64,000 nucleotides of DNA from Sphingosinithalassobacter tenebrarum (GCF_011057975.1 NZ_CP049109.1:2573001-2637000); one strand, 5' to 3'; numbered from the stretch's first letter, positions 8,636 to 19,317 are shown. Program-made: numbers and translations. The notes: generated from the letters alone by a model not told the origin.

Positions 8636-10027
8636 TCAGCCGGGGAAGCGCCCCCACGGCCCGGTGATCGCCAGCGTCTTTCCAGGGCTGTAGGCATTTA
8701 CGAACATCGTGCTGCCATCGGGCGAGAAACAGGCGCCCGCAGGCTCTGTTTGCACGCGCAACCGCGCGAAGGGATAGACGCGACCCTCGGGCGTCACGCC
8801 GCGCAGGTGATTGTCGACGATCGCGGTATATTGGTCTTCACAGACATAGAGATGGCCGTGCGGCGCAACGACGATGTTGTCGCCGAAATTGAGCATTGCG
8901 CCGTCGGTCGATTCGACGAACAGCTGGAGCCGCCCCGGCGCCTCGCGCTCCTCGGCTCTCCCCTCGAAGGTCGACGGACGATAGCGCATGATCTGGCTCA
9001 GCTTCGCCGCGCCTCCCGAAGTGCAGCAGAAATAGAATTCGCCATCGCCGTAATGGATACCCTCGCCACGGGCGAAGCGCACCGCACCGGCCGCATTGCC
9101 GCGTTTGCGCAGATCATCGTCGGGGCTGTCGGTGCCGTCGAGGTCGATCCAGCGGGCATCGGCCCATTGCCCGACACCGAGCACTACTTCGCTCCAGTTG
9201 CGGCTGTCGCTACCCAGAGCCGGATCGACAAACGCCAGCGCCTGCAGTTTCCCGCCCCGGGCAAGCTGCCCCGGTACGAGCGGAAGGAAACGGTAGAACA
9301 AGCTGTCGTCGCGATCCTCGGTCAGATAGACGATCCCGGTGCGCGGATCGACCGCAGCCGCTTCGTGATTGAAACGACCGAGGTCGCGCAGCGGCACCGC
9401 GTCGACGCGGCCGGGCGCGGTGGCGGGTACTTCGAACACCCAGCCATGATCCCTGCCCAGCCCGTCACCGGCACGCGAAACGTCTTCCTCGCAGGTCAGC
9501 CAGCTTCCCCACGGCGTTACGCCGCCCGCGCAATTGCGGATCGTGCCGACCAGGCTGAGGTGCTGGCGCTCGACTCTGCCGGACGCGAGGTCATAGACCA
9601 GTGTGGTGGTGCCGCCGGGCAGCCAGACGCCGTCGGCGCCGCGATCATATCCGGCGCCCTCCCCCGCCCGCGCAATCGCATCGGCAAATGCGCCGGTATC
9701 GCCGTGATGCGGCTTGAGTTCGTGGTTGCGGACCAGCGCGACCTTGCCGCCGCCCAGATCGAACGCGCCCATACCGTCGCAGCGATCGGGAACGCGCAGG
9801 CCATCGTCCATCGGATCGCCGAAGGACGAAATAACCCGATAGGAAAAGCCCGGCGGAAGATCGAGCAGCCCGGCGGGATCCTCCCGCAGCGGACCATAGC
9901 CTTCGGACAGCGCCGTCGCGGAACCGCGCGACGCCGCGCATCCGCTCAGCGCCAGCCCGGAAAAGGCAAGCGAGGTGAGACCGAAAGTGAAGCTGCGTCG
10001 TCCAAGGCGCATGGCGTGATGTGTCAT
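8636..10027 (-). CDS. PhoX-family (DUF839) alkaline-phosphatase-like protein with Tat/lipoprotein signal
   Basis: The 463-residue protein begins with a twin-arginine signal followed by a lipobox (LGRRSFTFGLTSLAF then LSGCAA), so it is probably exported folded and lipid-anchored. The body has PhoX/DUF839 features: VALVRNHE, GGTTTLVYD, NCAGGVTPWGSWLTCEE, FNHEAAAVDPRTGIVYLTED and NIVVAPHGHLYVCED. PhoX enzymes are calcium/iron phosphomonoesterases that release phosphate in the periplasm. Many DUF839 relatives have no tested activity, so the substrate is not assigned. The start is ATG 10027, with ATG 10012 possible; both keep the Tat motif. No Pho box was recognised upstream. Confidence 0.8.
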   Translation of the reverse strand: MTHHAMRLGRRSFTFGLTSLAFSGLALSGCAASRGSATALSEGYGPLREDPAGLLDLPPGFSYRVISSFGDPMDDGLRVPDRCDGMGAFDLGGGKVALVRNHELKPHHGDTGAFADAIARAGEGAGYDRGADGVWLPGGTTTLVYDLASGRVERQHLSLVGTIRNCAGGVTPWGSWLTCEEDVSRAGDGLGRDHGWVFEVPATAPGRVDAVPLRDLGRFNHEAAAVDPRTGIVYLTEDRDDSLFYRFLPLVPGQLARGGKLQALAFVDPALGSDSRNWSEVVLGVGQWADARWIDLDGTDSPDDDLRKRGNAAGAVRFARGEGIHYGDGEFYFCCTSGGAAKLSQIMRYRPSTFEGRAEEREAPGRLQLFVESTDGAMLNFGDNIVVAPHGHLYVCEDQYTAIVDNHLRGVTPEGRVYPFARLRVQTEPAGACFSPDGSTMFVNAYSPGKTLAITGPWGRFPG

Positions 10028-10082
10028 CGCGCCGCCCTATGCGCCGAATAAGTCGGTTCGGTTACGTTCGGGCTGCCCGCGA

Positions 10083-11974
<1,892 letters not shown>

Positions 11975-11977
11975 TGC

Positions 11978-12793
11978 CTATCGCTCCGCGCGCGCCAGCA
12001 GCTGCCGCGCCTGCGCGACATGCATCTCCTCGATCATCCGGTCGCGGAACCGCTCCGCCCCGCCCTTCGCCGCCTCGACCAGCGCACGCGCTTCCTCCAG
12101 TTCCTCCTGCGTCGGCGAGAAGGCGTCGCGCGCGGGAACGATCTGGTTGGGATGGATCAGCGTCTTGCCGTCGAAGCCGAGCGCCCGGCCCGCATGGCAT
12201 TCGGCGCGCAGCCCCTCGGCATCGTCGAGCGCATTGTACACGCCGTCGAGCGCCCAGGCATCGCCAGCACTCGCGGCGAGCACGATCATCTGCAGCGAAA
12301 GCAGCAACCCCGCGCGCGAAGAGGACGCCGGAATGCCGATCTCCGCGCGCAGATCATTGGTGCCCGCGATCAGGCCGTGGACATGGGTCCGCGCGGCAAT
12401 GTCGCGCGCGCCGAACACGCCAAGCGGGGTTTCGATCATCGTCAGCAACGGCTTCATCGTCACCGAGAAGACATTATCGACCGACTTCACCGTCTCCGCC
12501 TTGGGCACGACGATATAGTCGGCGCTCGTCGTCCGCATCGCGATCATGTCGGGGCCGTGATGCGGCGTGGTCTCGCCGTTGATACGCACCGCGACCGGCT
12601 TGCCGCCAAAGCCTTCGGCCAGCGCCTCGGCGGCGGCCTCGCGCGCGCTTTCCTTGTCTTCGGGCTTCACTGCGTCCTCGAGGTCGAGGATGATCAGATC
12701 GGCGTCGAGCGTGCGCGCCTTGGCGAGCGCACGCGGATTGGATGCCGGAAGAAACAGCGCGGTGCGCGGCGCGATTCGGGTTTTGGTAGCCAT
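11978..12793 (-). CDS. CitE-like CoA-ester lyase (HpcH/HpaI aldolase superfamily)
   Basis: The 271-residue enzyme is a TIM-barrel member of the citrate lyase beta-subunit-like family, which cleaves or forms acyl-CoA esters such as malyl-CoA or citramalyl-CoA. Landmarks are the N-terminal RTALFLPASNPRALAKA, DLEDAVKPEDKESAR with the Mg2+-binding acids, the RINGE motif, MIETPLGVFGARDIA with the metal-ligand glutamate, GTNDL, and the substrate-site signature GFDGKTLIHPNQI. No citrate-lyase alpha or gamma genes are nearby, so it is not part of a citrate lyase complex. The precise substrate cannot be read from sequence. ATG start at 12793, divergent from qmcA by 52 bases. Confidence 0.85.
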   Translation of the reverse strand: MATKTRIAPRTALFLPASNPRALAKARTLDADLIILDLEDAVKPEDKESAREAAAEALAEGFGGKPVAVRINGETTPHHGPDMIAMRTTSADYIVVPKAETVKSVDNVFSVTMKPLLTMIETPLGVFGARDIAARTHVHGLIAGTNDLRAEIGIPASSSRAGLLLSLQMIVLAASAGDAWALDGVYNALDDAEGLRAECHAGRALGFDGKTLIHPNQIVPARDAFSPTQEELEEARALVEAAKGGAERFRDRMIEEMHVAQARQLLARAER

Positions 12794-12845
12794 AGCCGCT
12801 ACCTATGCTAGCAAGAGCGGACGAAATCGAGAGGGAGTCGAGGGA

Positions 12846-13811
12846 ATGGACGCGTTAATGACCTTGCTGGTGTTCATTGCCGTGCTGGTGGTCCTCTACC
12901 TCTTCTTCAGCGTGAAGATCGTCCGCCAGGGCTATCAATATACGATAGAATATTTCGGCCGGTACACCGGAACGGCAACGCCCGGCTTCAATTTCTTCCC
13001 TGCCTTCCTCTATCGCGTCGGCCGCCGCGTGAACATGATGGAGCAGGTGATCGACATTCCGGGGCAAGAGATCATCACCAAGGACAATGCGATGATCCAG
13101 ACCGACGGCGTCGTGTTCTTCCAGGTGCTCGACGCCGCCAAGGCCGCCTATGAAGTCTCCGATCTCTACGTCGCACTGCTCAACCTCGCGACGACCAATT
13201 TGCGCACCGTGATGGGGTCGATGGACCTCGACGAGACGCTGTCCAAGCGTGACGAGATCAACGCGCGGCTGCTTTCGGTGGTCGATCACGCGACGACGCC
13301 CTGGGGCGTCAAGATCACTCGCGTCGAGATCAAGGACATCCGCCCGCCGACGGACATCGTCAACGCAATGGCGCGGCAGATGAAGGCCGAGCGCGAGAAA
13401 CGCGCCAACATCCTCGACGCAGAAGGCGACCGGGCGTCGCAGATCCTGCGCGCCGAAGGGCTCAAACAGTCCGCGATCCTCGAAGCCGAGGGCAAACGCG
13501 AAGCCGCCTATCGCGAAGCCGAGGCACGCGAACGCGCCGCCGAAGCCGAAGCCAAGGCGACTCAGCTGGTCAGCGAAGCGATCACTTCGGGCAATGCCCA
13601 GGCGATCAACTATTTCGTCGCGCAGAAATATGTCGACGCGGTCGGCAAGTTCGCGACTTCGCCCAATGCCAAGACGATCCTGTTCCCCGTCGAGGCGACA
13701 CAGCTGATCGGCACGCTGGGCGGGATCGGCGAGCTGGCCAAGGAAGTCATGGGCGACAATGTTTCCCCCACCCCGCCCAAACGCCGCGGGCCTTTCGCAC
13801 AGGACGAGTGA
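12846..13811 (+). CDS. qmcA: SPFH/Band-7 membrane protein (QmcA/paraslipin type)
   Basis: The 321-residue protein has a single N-terminal transmembrane helix (LMTLLVFIAVLVVLYLFFSV). An SPFH domain follows (QGYQYTIEYFGRYTGTATPG onward, with MEQVIDIPGQEIITKDNAM). Then comes a long Ala/Glu-rich coiled coil (about residues 180-245, with repeated AEGxR heptads). Such proteins oligomerise in the inner membrane and are thought to scaffold protease or lipid microdomains. The start at ATG 12846 follows a GAGGGA ribosome binding site. Its stop overlaps the ATG of the next gene (TGATG), which encodes an NfeD-like partner, the usual arrangement for these membrane pairs. Confidence 0.88.
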   Translation: MDALMTLLVFIAVLVVLYLFFSVKIVRQGYQYTIEYFGRYTGTATPGFNFFPAFLYRVGRRVNMMEQVIDIPGQEIITKDNAMIQTDGVVFFQVLDAAKAAYEVSDLYVALLNLATTNLRTVMGSMDLDETLSKRDEINARLLSVVDHATTPWGVKITRVEIKDIRPPTDIVNAMARQMKAEREKRANILDAEGDRASQILRAEGLKQSAILEAEGKREAAYREAEARERAAEAEAKATQLVSEAITSGNAQAINYFVAQKYVDAVGKFATSPNAKTILFPVEATQLIGTLGGIGELAKEVMGDNVSPTPPKRRGPFAQDE

Positions 13812-14269
13812 TGGACTGGATCAACGATGCCGGGCTCTGGTGGTTGATCGCGGCGGTGGCGCTGGCGGTCACCGAATTGATGGTGCCGGGCGTCTTTCTG
13901 ATCTTCCTTGCCGTTGCCGCTGCGATCACCGGCGCGATCACGCTGTTCTTCCCGGAGCTGTCGATCGGCGGCCAGCTGATCGGCTTTGCCGCATGGTCGG
14001 CGGTGACGGTGGCGATCGGCAAGCGCTGGTATCGCGACTATCCGGTCGAGACGAGCGATCCGATGCTCAACGATCGCGTCGCGCGGCTGATCGGACAGAC
14101 GGTGACGGTGGTGACGCCGATCGAGGGCGGTCAGGGCCGCGTGCGCGTCGGTGACGGCGAATGGTCCGCGCTGGGTGCCGATGCGCCTGCGGGCACGCAT
14201 GTGAAGATCGTCGGCACGCGGGACGGCTCGCTATTGGTCGAGCCGATGGAGATGCTAGGGTCGGAGTAG
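13811..14269 (+). CDS. NfeD-like membrane protein
   Basis: The 152-residue protein has two or three transmembrane helices at the N-terminus (LWWLIAAVALAVTELMVPGV, FLIFLAVAAAITGAITLFF). A C-terminal OB-fold follows (RVARLIGQTVTVVTPIEGGQ, GRVRVGDGEWSALGADAPAG) and ends in MEMLGSE. This is the short NfeD1b/YbbK-partner type without a serine protease domain. NfeD proteins bind SPFH proteins; the one-base overlap with qmcA supports a stoichiometric pair. The ATG at 13811 is preferred to a GTG three bases upstream because of the TGATG coupling. Confidence 0.88.
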   Translation: MDWINDAGLWWLIAAVALAVTELMVPGVFLIFLAVAAAITGAITLFFPELSIGGQLIGFAAWSAVTVAIGKRWYRDYPVETSDPMLNDRVARLIGQTVTVVTPIEGGQGRVRVGDGEWSALGADAPAGTHVKIVGTRDGSLLVEPMEMLGSE

Positions 14270-14287
14270 ATCAGGATCGCCACTCGA

Positions 14288-14414
14288 GTTCCTCCCCTGC
14301 AAGGGGAGAGGGACCATGCGCAGCATGGTGGAGGGGTGAAGCCACAAGCGATGCGTGCGAGGCCAATACCCCTCCACCGATTCGCGGTTCCCCTCCCCCT
14401 CCGGGGGGAGGAAC
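14288..14414. repeat. Intergenic palindromic element with GTTCCTCCCC ends
   Basis: The left end (14288 onward, GTTCCTCCCCTGCAAGGGGA) and right end (14391-14414, closing in GGGGGGAGGAAC) are inverted relatives, each itself a small hairpin. Inside is a second pair, ACCATGCGCAGCATGGTGG, with GGAGGGGT facing ACCCCTCCACC. This nested structure resembles small dispersed intergenic repeats that I recall from alphaproteobacteria. It lies between NfeD and the DUF885 gene and ends 18 bases before the proposed TTG start of the latter. Confidence 0.65.
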
Positions 14415-14431
14415 TAGCTTGGAGATACGAA

Positions 14432-16252
14432 TTGCTCACCACCACTCGCCGTTCGTTGCTCGCCGGTGCCAGCGCCAGCATTCTCGCCGGAACGGTGCCG
14501 GCCCGCGCCTTGGCCGCGCCGCAATCGGCCGATGACCGGGCGCAGGCGCTGATCGATGTCGTCGCCGAACGCTATCTCGACCTGTTCCCCGAAAGCGCGA
14601 CCTATCTGGGCATCGACACCGAAACGCGCGCGAACAAGAAATTCGAGCTGACCGACCGCAGCCCCGAAGGGCGCGCGCAGGTCGCCACCACATTGCGCGA
14701 GGATATCGCGACGCTGTCGCGGCTCGACATGGACGCACTGTCCTCGACGATGCGAGTCAATGTCGATGTCGCGAAGACCGCCTATGGCCTCGCGCTCGAC
14801 GGGCTCGACTTCGCCTATGGCGACGTGTCGGTCGGCGGGTGGCGCAATTCGCCTTATGTCGTCGTCCAGAATGTCGGCGCCTATCTCGATATTCCGCAGA
14901 TGCTCGACAGCGATCACAAGATCGAGCGGCCCGCCGATGCCGATGCCTATCTCGCCCGGATGCGCGAATATGCCGATGCGCTGGACGGCGAGACCGAGCG
15001 GCTGAAGATCGCCGAGGGCGAAGGCGTGGTCGCCCCCGACTTCCTGCTCGACAAGGCGCTGTCCTCGCTCGCCATCGCGACCGACGGCGATCCGGCGCAA
15101 TGGGGCATCGTGACATCGCTCGCCGGGCGGACCGAAGACTATCCCGCCGATTATGCCGGTGCGGCCGAAGTGATCGCGCGCGAAGCAGTCGCGCCCGCGC
15201 TCGAACGCCAGATCGCCGAGCTCAAGCGCCACCGCGCACAGGCGACCAGCGATGCGGGCGTGTGGAAATTCCCCGACGGCGCGGAATATTACGCCTGGGC
15301 GCTGCGCGCGGGCACGACGACGACGATGACACCTGACGAGGTGCATCAGATGGGCCTCGATCAGGTGGCCGAGCTGCACGGGCAGATGGACGCGATCCTC
15401 AACAAGATCGGCTATACGAGCGGGAGCGTCGGCGAGCGGATGGTCGCGCTCGCCAAAGACCCGAAATATCTCTTCCCCGAAGGCGATGAAGGCCGCGCGG
15501 CGATCCTCGCCTTTGCGCGCGAGACGATCGGAAACATGCACGACAAGATGCCGCAGGCGTTCAACACGCTCGTCCCCGGCAACTGGGAAGTGAAGCGGAT
15601 GCCGCTCGAGGCAGAGCCGGGCGCGCCGATGGCATATGGCGGCGCGGGGACGATCGACGGGTCGGTACCCGGGCGGATGTGGCTCAACCTGCGCAATCCG
15701 CAGATGTTCACGCGCTATTCGCTGCCCGATCTCTGCTTCCACGAAGCGATTCCGGGCCATGTCTGGCAGGGCGAATACAGCTTCCGCCTGCCGCTGATCC
15801 GATCGCTGCTGGCGTTCAACGCCTATAGCGAAGGCTGGGCGCTCTATGCCGAGCAGCTCGCCGACGAACTCGGCGCCTATGACGATTTCGAAGTCGGGCG
15901 ACTGGGCTATCTCCAGTCGATCGCGTTCCGTGCGTGCCGTCTCGTCGTCGACACCGGGCTGCACGCCAAGCGCTGGACGCGCGAGCACGCGATTCAGTGG
16001 TTCCACGAAACCAACGGATCGGGGCTCGACGAGGTCACCAGCGAAGTCGAACGCTATTGCAGCTGGCCGGGTCAGGCATGCGGCTACAAGGTGGGCCACA
16101 GCGAGATCAACCGCCTGCGCGCCAAAGCCAAGGCGGAGATGGGCGAACGCTTCAGCTTCAAGGATTACAACGACGCGGTGGTGACCAGCGGCAATGTGCC
16201 GATGACGGTGCTGGGGCGCGTGGTGGACCGGTATATCGGGGGAGATAAATAG
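14432..16252 (+). CDS. DUF885 family protein, probable metallopeptidase, Tat-exported
   Basis: The 606-residue protein starts with TTG at 14432, six bases after a GGAGA ribosome binding site. It opens with a twin-arginine signal (TTTRRSLLAGASASILAGT) ending near ARALA. The DUF885 body carries the zinc-peptidase-like motif HEAIPGH in the context LPDLCFHEAIPGHVWQGE, followed by the downstream glutamate motif YSEGWALYAEQL. This pattern is shared with M32/M3-like gluzincins, though DUF885 substrates are unknown. An in-frame ATG at 14336 lies within the palindromic element and gives an Arg/Pro-rich extension that would bury the signal, so it was rejected. A lipoprotein paralogue is at 49.4-51.1 kb. 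Confidence 0.85.
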   Translation: MLTTTRRSLLAGASASILAGTVPARALAAPQSADDRAQALIDVVAERYLDLFPESATYLGIDTETRANKKFELTDRSPEGRAQVATTLREDIATLSRLDMDALSSTMRVNVDVAKTAYGLALDGLDFAYGDVSVGGWRNSPYVVVQNVGAYLDIPQMLDSDHKIERPADADAYLARMREYADALDGETERLKIAEGEGVVAPDFLLDKALSSLAIATDGDPAQWGIVTSLAGRTEDYPADYAGAAEVIAREAVAPALERQIAELKRHRAQATSDAGVWKFPDGAEYYAWALRAGTTTTMTPDEVHQMGLDQVAELHGQMDAILNKIGYTSGSVGERMVALAKDPKYLFPEGDEGRAAILAFARETIGNMHDKMPQAFNTLVPGNWEVKRMPLEAEPGAPMAYGGAGTIDGSVPGRMWLNLRNPQMFTRYSLPDLCFHEAIPGHVWQGEYSFRLPLIRSLLAFNAYSEGWALYAEQLADELGAYDDFEVGRLGYLQSIAFRACRLVVDTGLHAKRWTREHAIQWFHETNGSGLDEVTSEVERYCSWPGQACGYKVGHSEINRLRAKAKAEMGERFSFKDYNDAVVTSGNVPMTVLGRVVDRYIGGDK

Positions 16253-16351
16253 CGACACCCGGAACCAGTGCCGCATGTAAGTAGTGTTGCTTGAGCAAGA
16301 CCAGTTCTCTACCCTGAAAATATCCTTATTGATCTTCGGGGGGAGGTGGTG

Positions 16352-17164
16352 GTGAATTTCAAGACAGGCATGCTTTTTGCAGCGCTGATAGCACTTTCCT
16401 CATGCGCAAATGAAGCGGAGAAAGCAGTACGCGAAGGACTAATCGATCCCGATTCTGCTCAGTTTCGTGACGTCAAGGTCTGCAGAGGCGATAGCGCAGT
16501 CACGACTGGTGAAGTGAACGGGAAGAATCGTCTTGGCGCTTACGTAGGGTTCAAGCCATTCTTCTATGCCGACCACCGCGTATATTACGCGGGAGATGAT
16601 GGATTCCTAAGGGCCATGAAACGGTGTTACGGTCAGCCAGGCGCGTCTGAGCCTGTCGATACCAGTGGCAACAGCCCAACTTCTGGAAATTCGATTGCGG
16701 CCGACTCATCCCCAATCGGCGACTGGTCTATTTCGAGAGAAACAAATCCAATCGACGACACTGAAACCGTGATTGTTTCTCTCAATGCCGTCGAAGGCAG
16801 TTCGTCTTTCGGAGACGCACCGAGACTCGTCGTACGATGTCAGTCCAATAAAACTGAACTGTATGCCATTTGGCATGACTATCTAGGGGACGATAGCCAC
16901 AACGTATATGACAACTGGAAGTATGTTACTAGACGGCTGGGCACAGAACCTTCGAAAAAGCAGCGCTGGGGCATCTCGACAGACAACGAGGCGACCTTCT
17001 ATCCGACCTCTCCAATCACAATGCTCAAGGAAATGGTGGATGCTGACCGACTGGTACTTCAGACGACACCTTACAACGAAAGTCCTGTGACGGCAGTTTT
17101 TGACTTGACGGGGAGCAAAGAGGCGATTTCGCAAGTGGCTGAGGCCTGCAACTGGAATCTTTGA
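16352..17164 (+). CDS. Low-GC lipoprotein with VasI-like C-terminal region
   Basis: The 270-residue protein has a lipoprotein signal with lipobox LSSC. The N-terminal part (VREGLIDPDSAQFRDVKVC, then GEVNGKNRLGAYVGFKPFFY) resembles a widespread exported module of unknown function. After a Ser/Asn-rich linker, the C-terminal half (GDWSISRETNPIDDTETVIV, VVRCQSNKTELYAIW, PITMLKEMVDADRLVLQTTP, TAVFDLTGS) has the pattern of the VasI/EvfG family first named in type VI secretion clusters. No other secretion gene is present. Three GTG codons in a row occur at 16346-16352; the third has the best spacing from GGGGGGAGG. Base composition is visibly lower in GC than the flanks, suggesting recent acquisition. 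Function unknown. Confidence 0.7.
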   Translation: MNFKTGMLFAALIALSSCANEAEKAVREGLIDPDSAQFRDVKVCRGDSAVTTGEVNGKNRLGAYVGFKPFFYADHRVYYAGDDGFLRAMKRCYGQPGASEPVDTSGNSPTSGNSIAADSSPIGDWSISRETNPIDDTETVIVSLNAVEGSSSFGDAPRLVVRCQSNKTELYAIWHDYLGDDSHNVYDNWKYVTRRLGTEPSKKQRWGISTDNEATFYPTSPITMLKEMVDADRLVLQTTPYNESPVTAVFDLTGSKEAISQVAEACNWNL

Positions 17165-17350
17165 CAAGCGGATGCGCTACCTGGCTATTTTTCGCTCGCC
17201 CCAGCCGCTCTCACCAAGGGTATTGCCATTATGGGCTAGTGATATAACCCCCTACCGCCGAACCCGCAACGGAATCGGGGTTGGAGACCTTTCCGCAAGA
17301 CCATAGGCTCCCGGAAAAGCGCCGCAGAGCGCCCTGCCCGGAGAGAACCA

Positions 17351-17974
17351 ATGCCCCCCGATCACCGCATCACCAGCGAAGCCGAACTCGAAGCCGTGAT
17401 CGGAGAGCCGATGGAATTCGTCCGCGCCAAGGTGATCGACAGCCTCAACGAGGCGATGTGCGCCTTCATCGCGAAGTCGCCGCTCATCTTCCTCGCGACG
17501 ATCGACGAGCAGGGGCTGATCGACGTGTCGCCCAAGGGCGATCCGGCGGGTTTCGTTCAGGTGGATGGCGACGGCAATCTGCTGATCCCCGAGCGGCTCG
17601 GCAACCGGCTGACCTTCGGCTTCCGCAACATCCTGCGAAATCCGCAGGTGGGCATCATCTTTGTCGTGCCCAACCAGCGCGAGACGCTGCGCGTGAAGGG
17701 CGCCGCGACGCTGCACAAGGACCCCGAGGTGCTCGCCGACATGGCAGTGAAGGGCAAGGACGCGCTGATGTTCACGCATGTCGAAGTGCGGGAATGTTTC
17801 TTCCACTGCGGCAAGGCGATGATCCGCTCGCATATGTGGCAGCCCGAGCACTGGCAGACCGAAACCCGCTCGATCGCCGCGCGGCAATTGCTGGGCAAGA
17901 AGAAGCGGAGCGAGGAAGAGATCGTCCAGACCGAGGAACTGATGGCGGAGAGCTACAAGAACGAGCTGTACTGA
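17351..17974 (+). CDS. PPOX-class FMN-dependent flavoprotein
   Basis: The 207-residue protein belongs to the pyridoxamine-phosphate-oxidase-like split-barrel fold. Conserved stretches are SPLIFLATIDEQGLIDVSPK, GDPAGFVQV, IPERLGNRLTFGFRNILRNP and VRECFFHCGKAMIRSHMWQP, which resemble the MSMEG_1061-type subgroup. These proteins bind FMN or F420 and reduce various substrates; the substrate here is not known. ATG start at 17351 with GGAGAG about 6 bases upstream. It is convergent with the HTH-DUF4019 gene and separated from the low-GC lipoprotein by 186 bases in which I see no gene. Confidence 0.8.
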   Translation: MPPDHRITSEAELEAVIGEPMEFVRAKVIDSLNEAMCAFIAKSPLIFLATIDEQGLIDVSPKGDPAGFVQVDGDGNLLIPERLGNRLTFGFRNILRNPQVGIIFVVPNQRETLRVKGAATLHKDPEVLADMAVKGKDALMFTHVEVRECFFHCGKAMIRSHMWQPEHWQTETRSIAARQLLGKKKRSEEEIVQTEELMAESYKNELY

Positions 17975-18017
17975 CGCTCTCGCGGGACGGTGCTGCGGCC
18001 GCCCCGCCGGTCGCGCA

Positions 18018-18788
18018 TCATTCGACGGTCACGCCCGCGACCCGCCACACGCCGTCCTCTTGTTCCAGCGTGACGGTTTCGATGGCCTCGGCCCGATTGG
18101 CGAAGCTGGTGCGGAATTTGACGAGTTGATAGCCCTGGGGCGGCGCGGGAACATATTCCTGGCGAAGGAAGGTGCGCGATACCATTGCGCCGAGCGGCGT
18201 GCGGACCCGTTCCGAGGCGTCGGACCAGACCTGCGCGGTATTGAGCTCGCGAAATGCCGCAGCGGTCGCCAGATAGCTGTCGTCCCAGCGGCCCTCGTCG
18301 AGCAGCGCCAGCCATTGCCGCGCGGCATCGACGACGGCGGGGTCGGGGGCAACCTGCGTGCCGGCGGGCAACGCGGGCGCGGTGGTAACCGGCTGTGGAA
18401 CCGCAAGAAAGGCGAGAAGGCCAAGAGTCAGTGTCATGAGAACAGCTCCAATCAGGAATTGGGGACGCCCGATGGCGATCCCAGCGCCGTCGACCGGCGC
18501 GCCCTTCTGATCGGGCGCCGGAGCGGCTGCGTCTGCCCCGATTTCCTTGTCCGCAAGACTTTCGGGGGTGCCCTGCCCCTCGGCGTCGAGCAGCAATCGT
18601 GCGGCCTCGCGACTGCTCGACACTTCCATCTTGCGCCGCGCGTCCCGCAGCCGGTCGTTGATCGTGTGCACCGACAGACCGAGATCGCGGGCGATCGATT
18701 TCGCGTCATGGCCACGCACCATCAGCCGCAGGGTCTGTTTTTCCTTCTCGGTCAGCCCCCAGCTGCCGTCATTTTCACGCGCATGCAT
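18018..18788 (-). CDS. Membrane-tethered LuxR-type HTH protein with DUF4019 domain
   Basis: The protein joins three parts. A LuxR/GerE-type helix-turn-helix comes first (LTEKEKQTLRLMVRGHDAKS, IARDLGLSVHTINDRLRDAR). After an Ala/Pro linker comes one transmembrane helix (FLIGAVLMTLTLGLLAFLAV). The C-terminal DUF4019 domain (ARQWLALLDEGRWDDSYLA, RTPLGAMVSRTFLRQEYVP, DGVWRVAGVTVE) should be periplasmic. The layout recalls ToxR/CadC one-component regulators, which sense outside the membrane and bind DNA inside. The ATG at 18788 was chosen; a GTG at 18800 adds four residues. Target genes are not evident; no operator was found. Confidence 0.8.
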   Translation of the reverse strand: MHARENDGSWGLTEKEKQTLRLMVRGHDAKSIARDLGLSVHTINDRLRDARRKMEVSSSREAARLLLDAEGQGTPESLADKEIGADAAAPAPDQKGAPVDGAGIAIGRPQFLIGAVLMTLTLGLLAFLAVPQPVTTAPALPAGTQVAPDPAVVDAARQWLALLDEGRWDDSYLATAAAFRELNTAQVWSDASERVRTPLGAMVSRTFLRQEYVPAPPQGYQLVKFRTSFANRAEAIETVTLEQEDGVWRVAGVTVE

Positions 18789-18821
18789 AATGCCCGACAC
18801 TAGCCGCAGCGCGGGCGGCGC

Positions 18822-19286
18822 CTACCCCGAAAAACTTGTGCCCGGCGGCGCGACAATATCAGACGCGACCAGCCCCCGCCGCGCCGCCACCGAGAACAGC
18901 AATTCGCGCGAATAGAAGCGGAGCGGCCAGTCGCGATGGCCCATCGGGCTGACGAGCAGGGCGTTGACGCGTTCGGCCAGCCCTTCCCCGCCCTGCCATT
19001 CGGTCAGGAACCGGCGCACACCCGCAACGAAGCAATGGGTGATCGTGTCGTGATAGCCGTTGTGATCGTCGTTCACGCCGCCGACGCTTTCGTTGAAGGC
19101 GCGGATGAGATCGCCGATCCGCGCATCGACATCGATGTCAGGCCGCGCCGTCATCAGATAGAGCGTCGCGGCGAGATGCGCCTCGTGCGTCCACTCCTCG
19201 CGGCGCAGGCTGCATGCGAGCAGCCCTTCGCCGAGATGGCGAACGGCTTCGTCGCTGTCGAACAGGCGCGGCGCGAACTCGGTCAT
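18822..19286 (-). CDS. Conserved hypothetical protein with WTHEAHLA motif
   Basis: The 154-residue product is soluble with no signal peptide. It carries a His-rich core: EEWTHEAHLAATLYL in the first third, then NDDHNGYHDTITHCFVAGVR. Aligned histidines plus acids in a helical context could bind a metal, but I do not recognise a family with known function. The C-terminal third (MGHRDWPLRFYSRELLFS) looks conserved in style. It is 22 bases upstream in transcription order of the small helical gene's product and lies between that gene and the HTH-DUF4019 gene, all on the minus strand. Codon use looks native. Confidence 0.65.
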   Translation of the reverse strand: MTEFAPRLFDSDEAVRHLGEGLLACSLRREEWTHEAHLAATLYLMTARPDIDVDARIGDLIRAFNESVGGVNDDHNGYHDTITHCFVAGVRRFLTEWQGGEGLAERVNALLVSPMGHRDWPLRFYSRELLFSVAARRGLVASDIVAPPGTSFSG

Positions 19287-19317
19287 CTTTCACAACCGGG
19301 CTCGCGCCCGCCTCTCC

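Noticed and set aside
14414..16276. Minus-strand open frame opposite the DUF885 gene
   Set aside because: The DUF885 frame has signal peptide, HEAIPGH and length; the opposite frame is a shadow.
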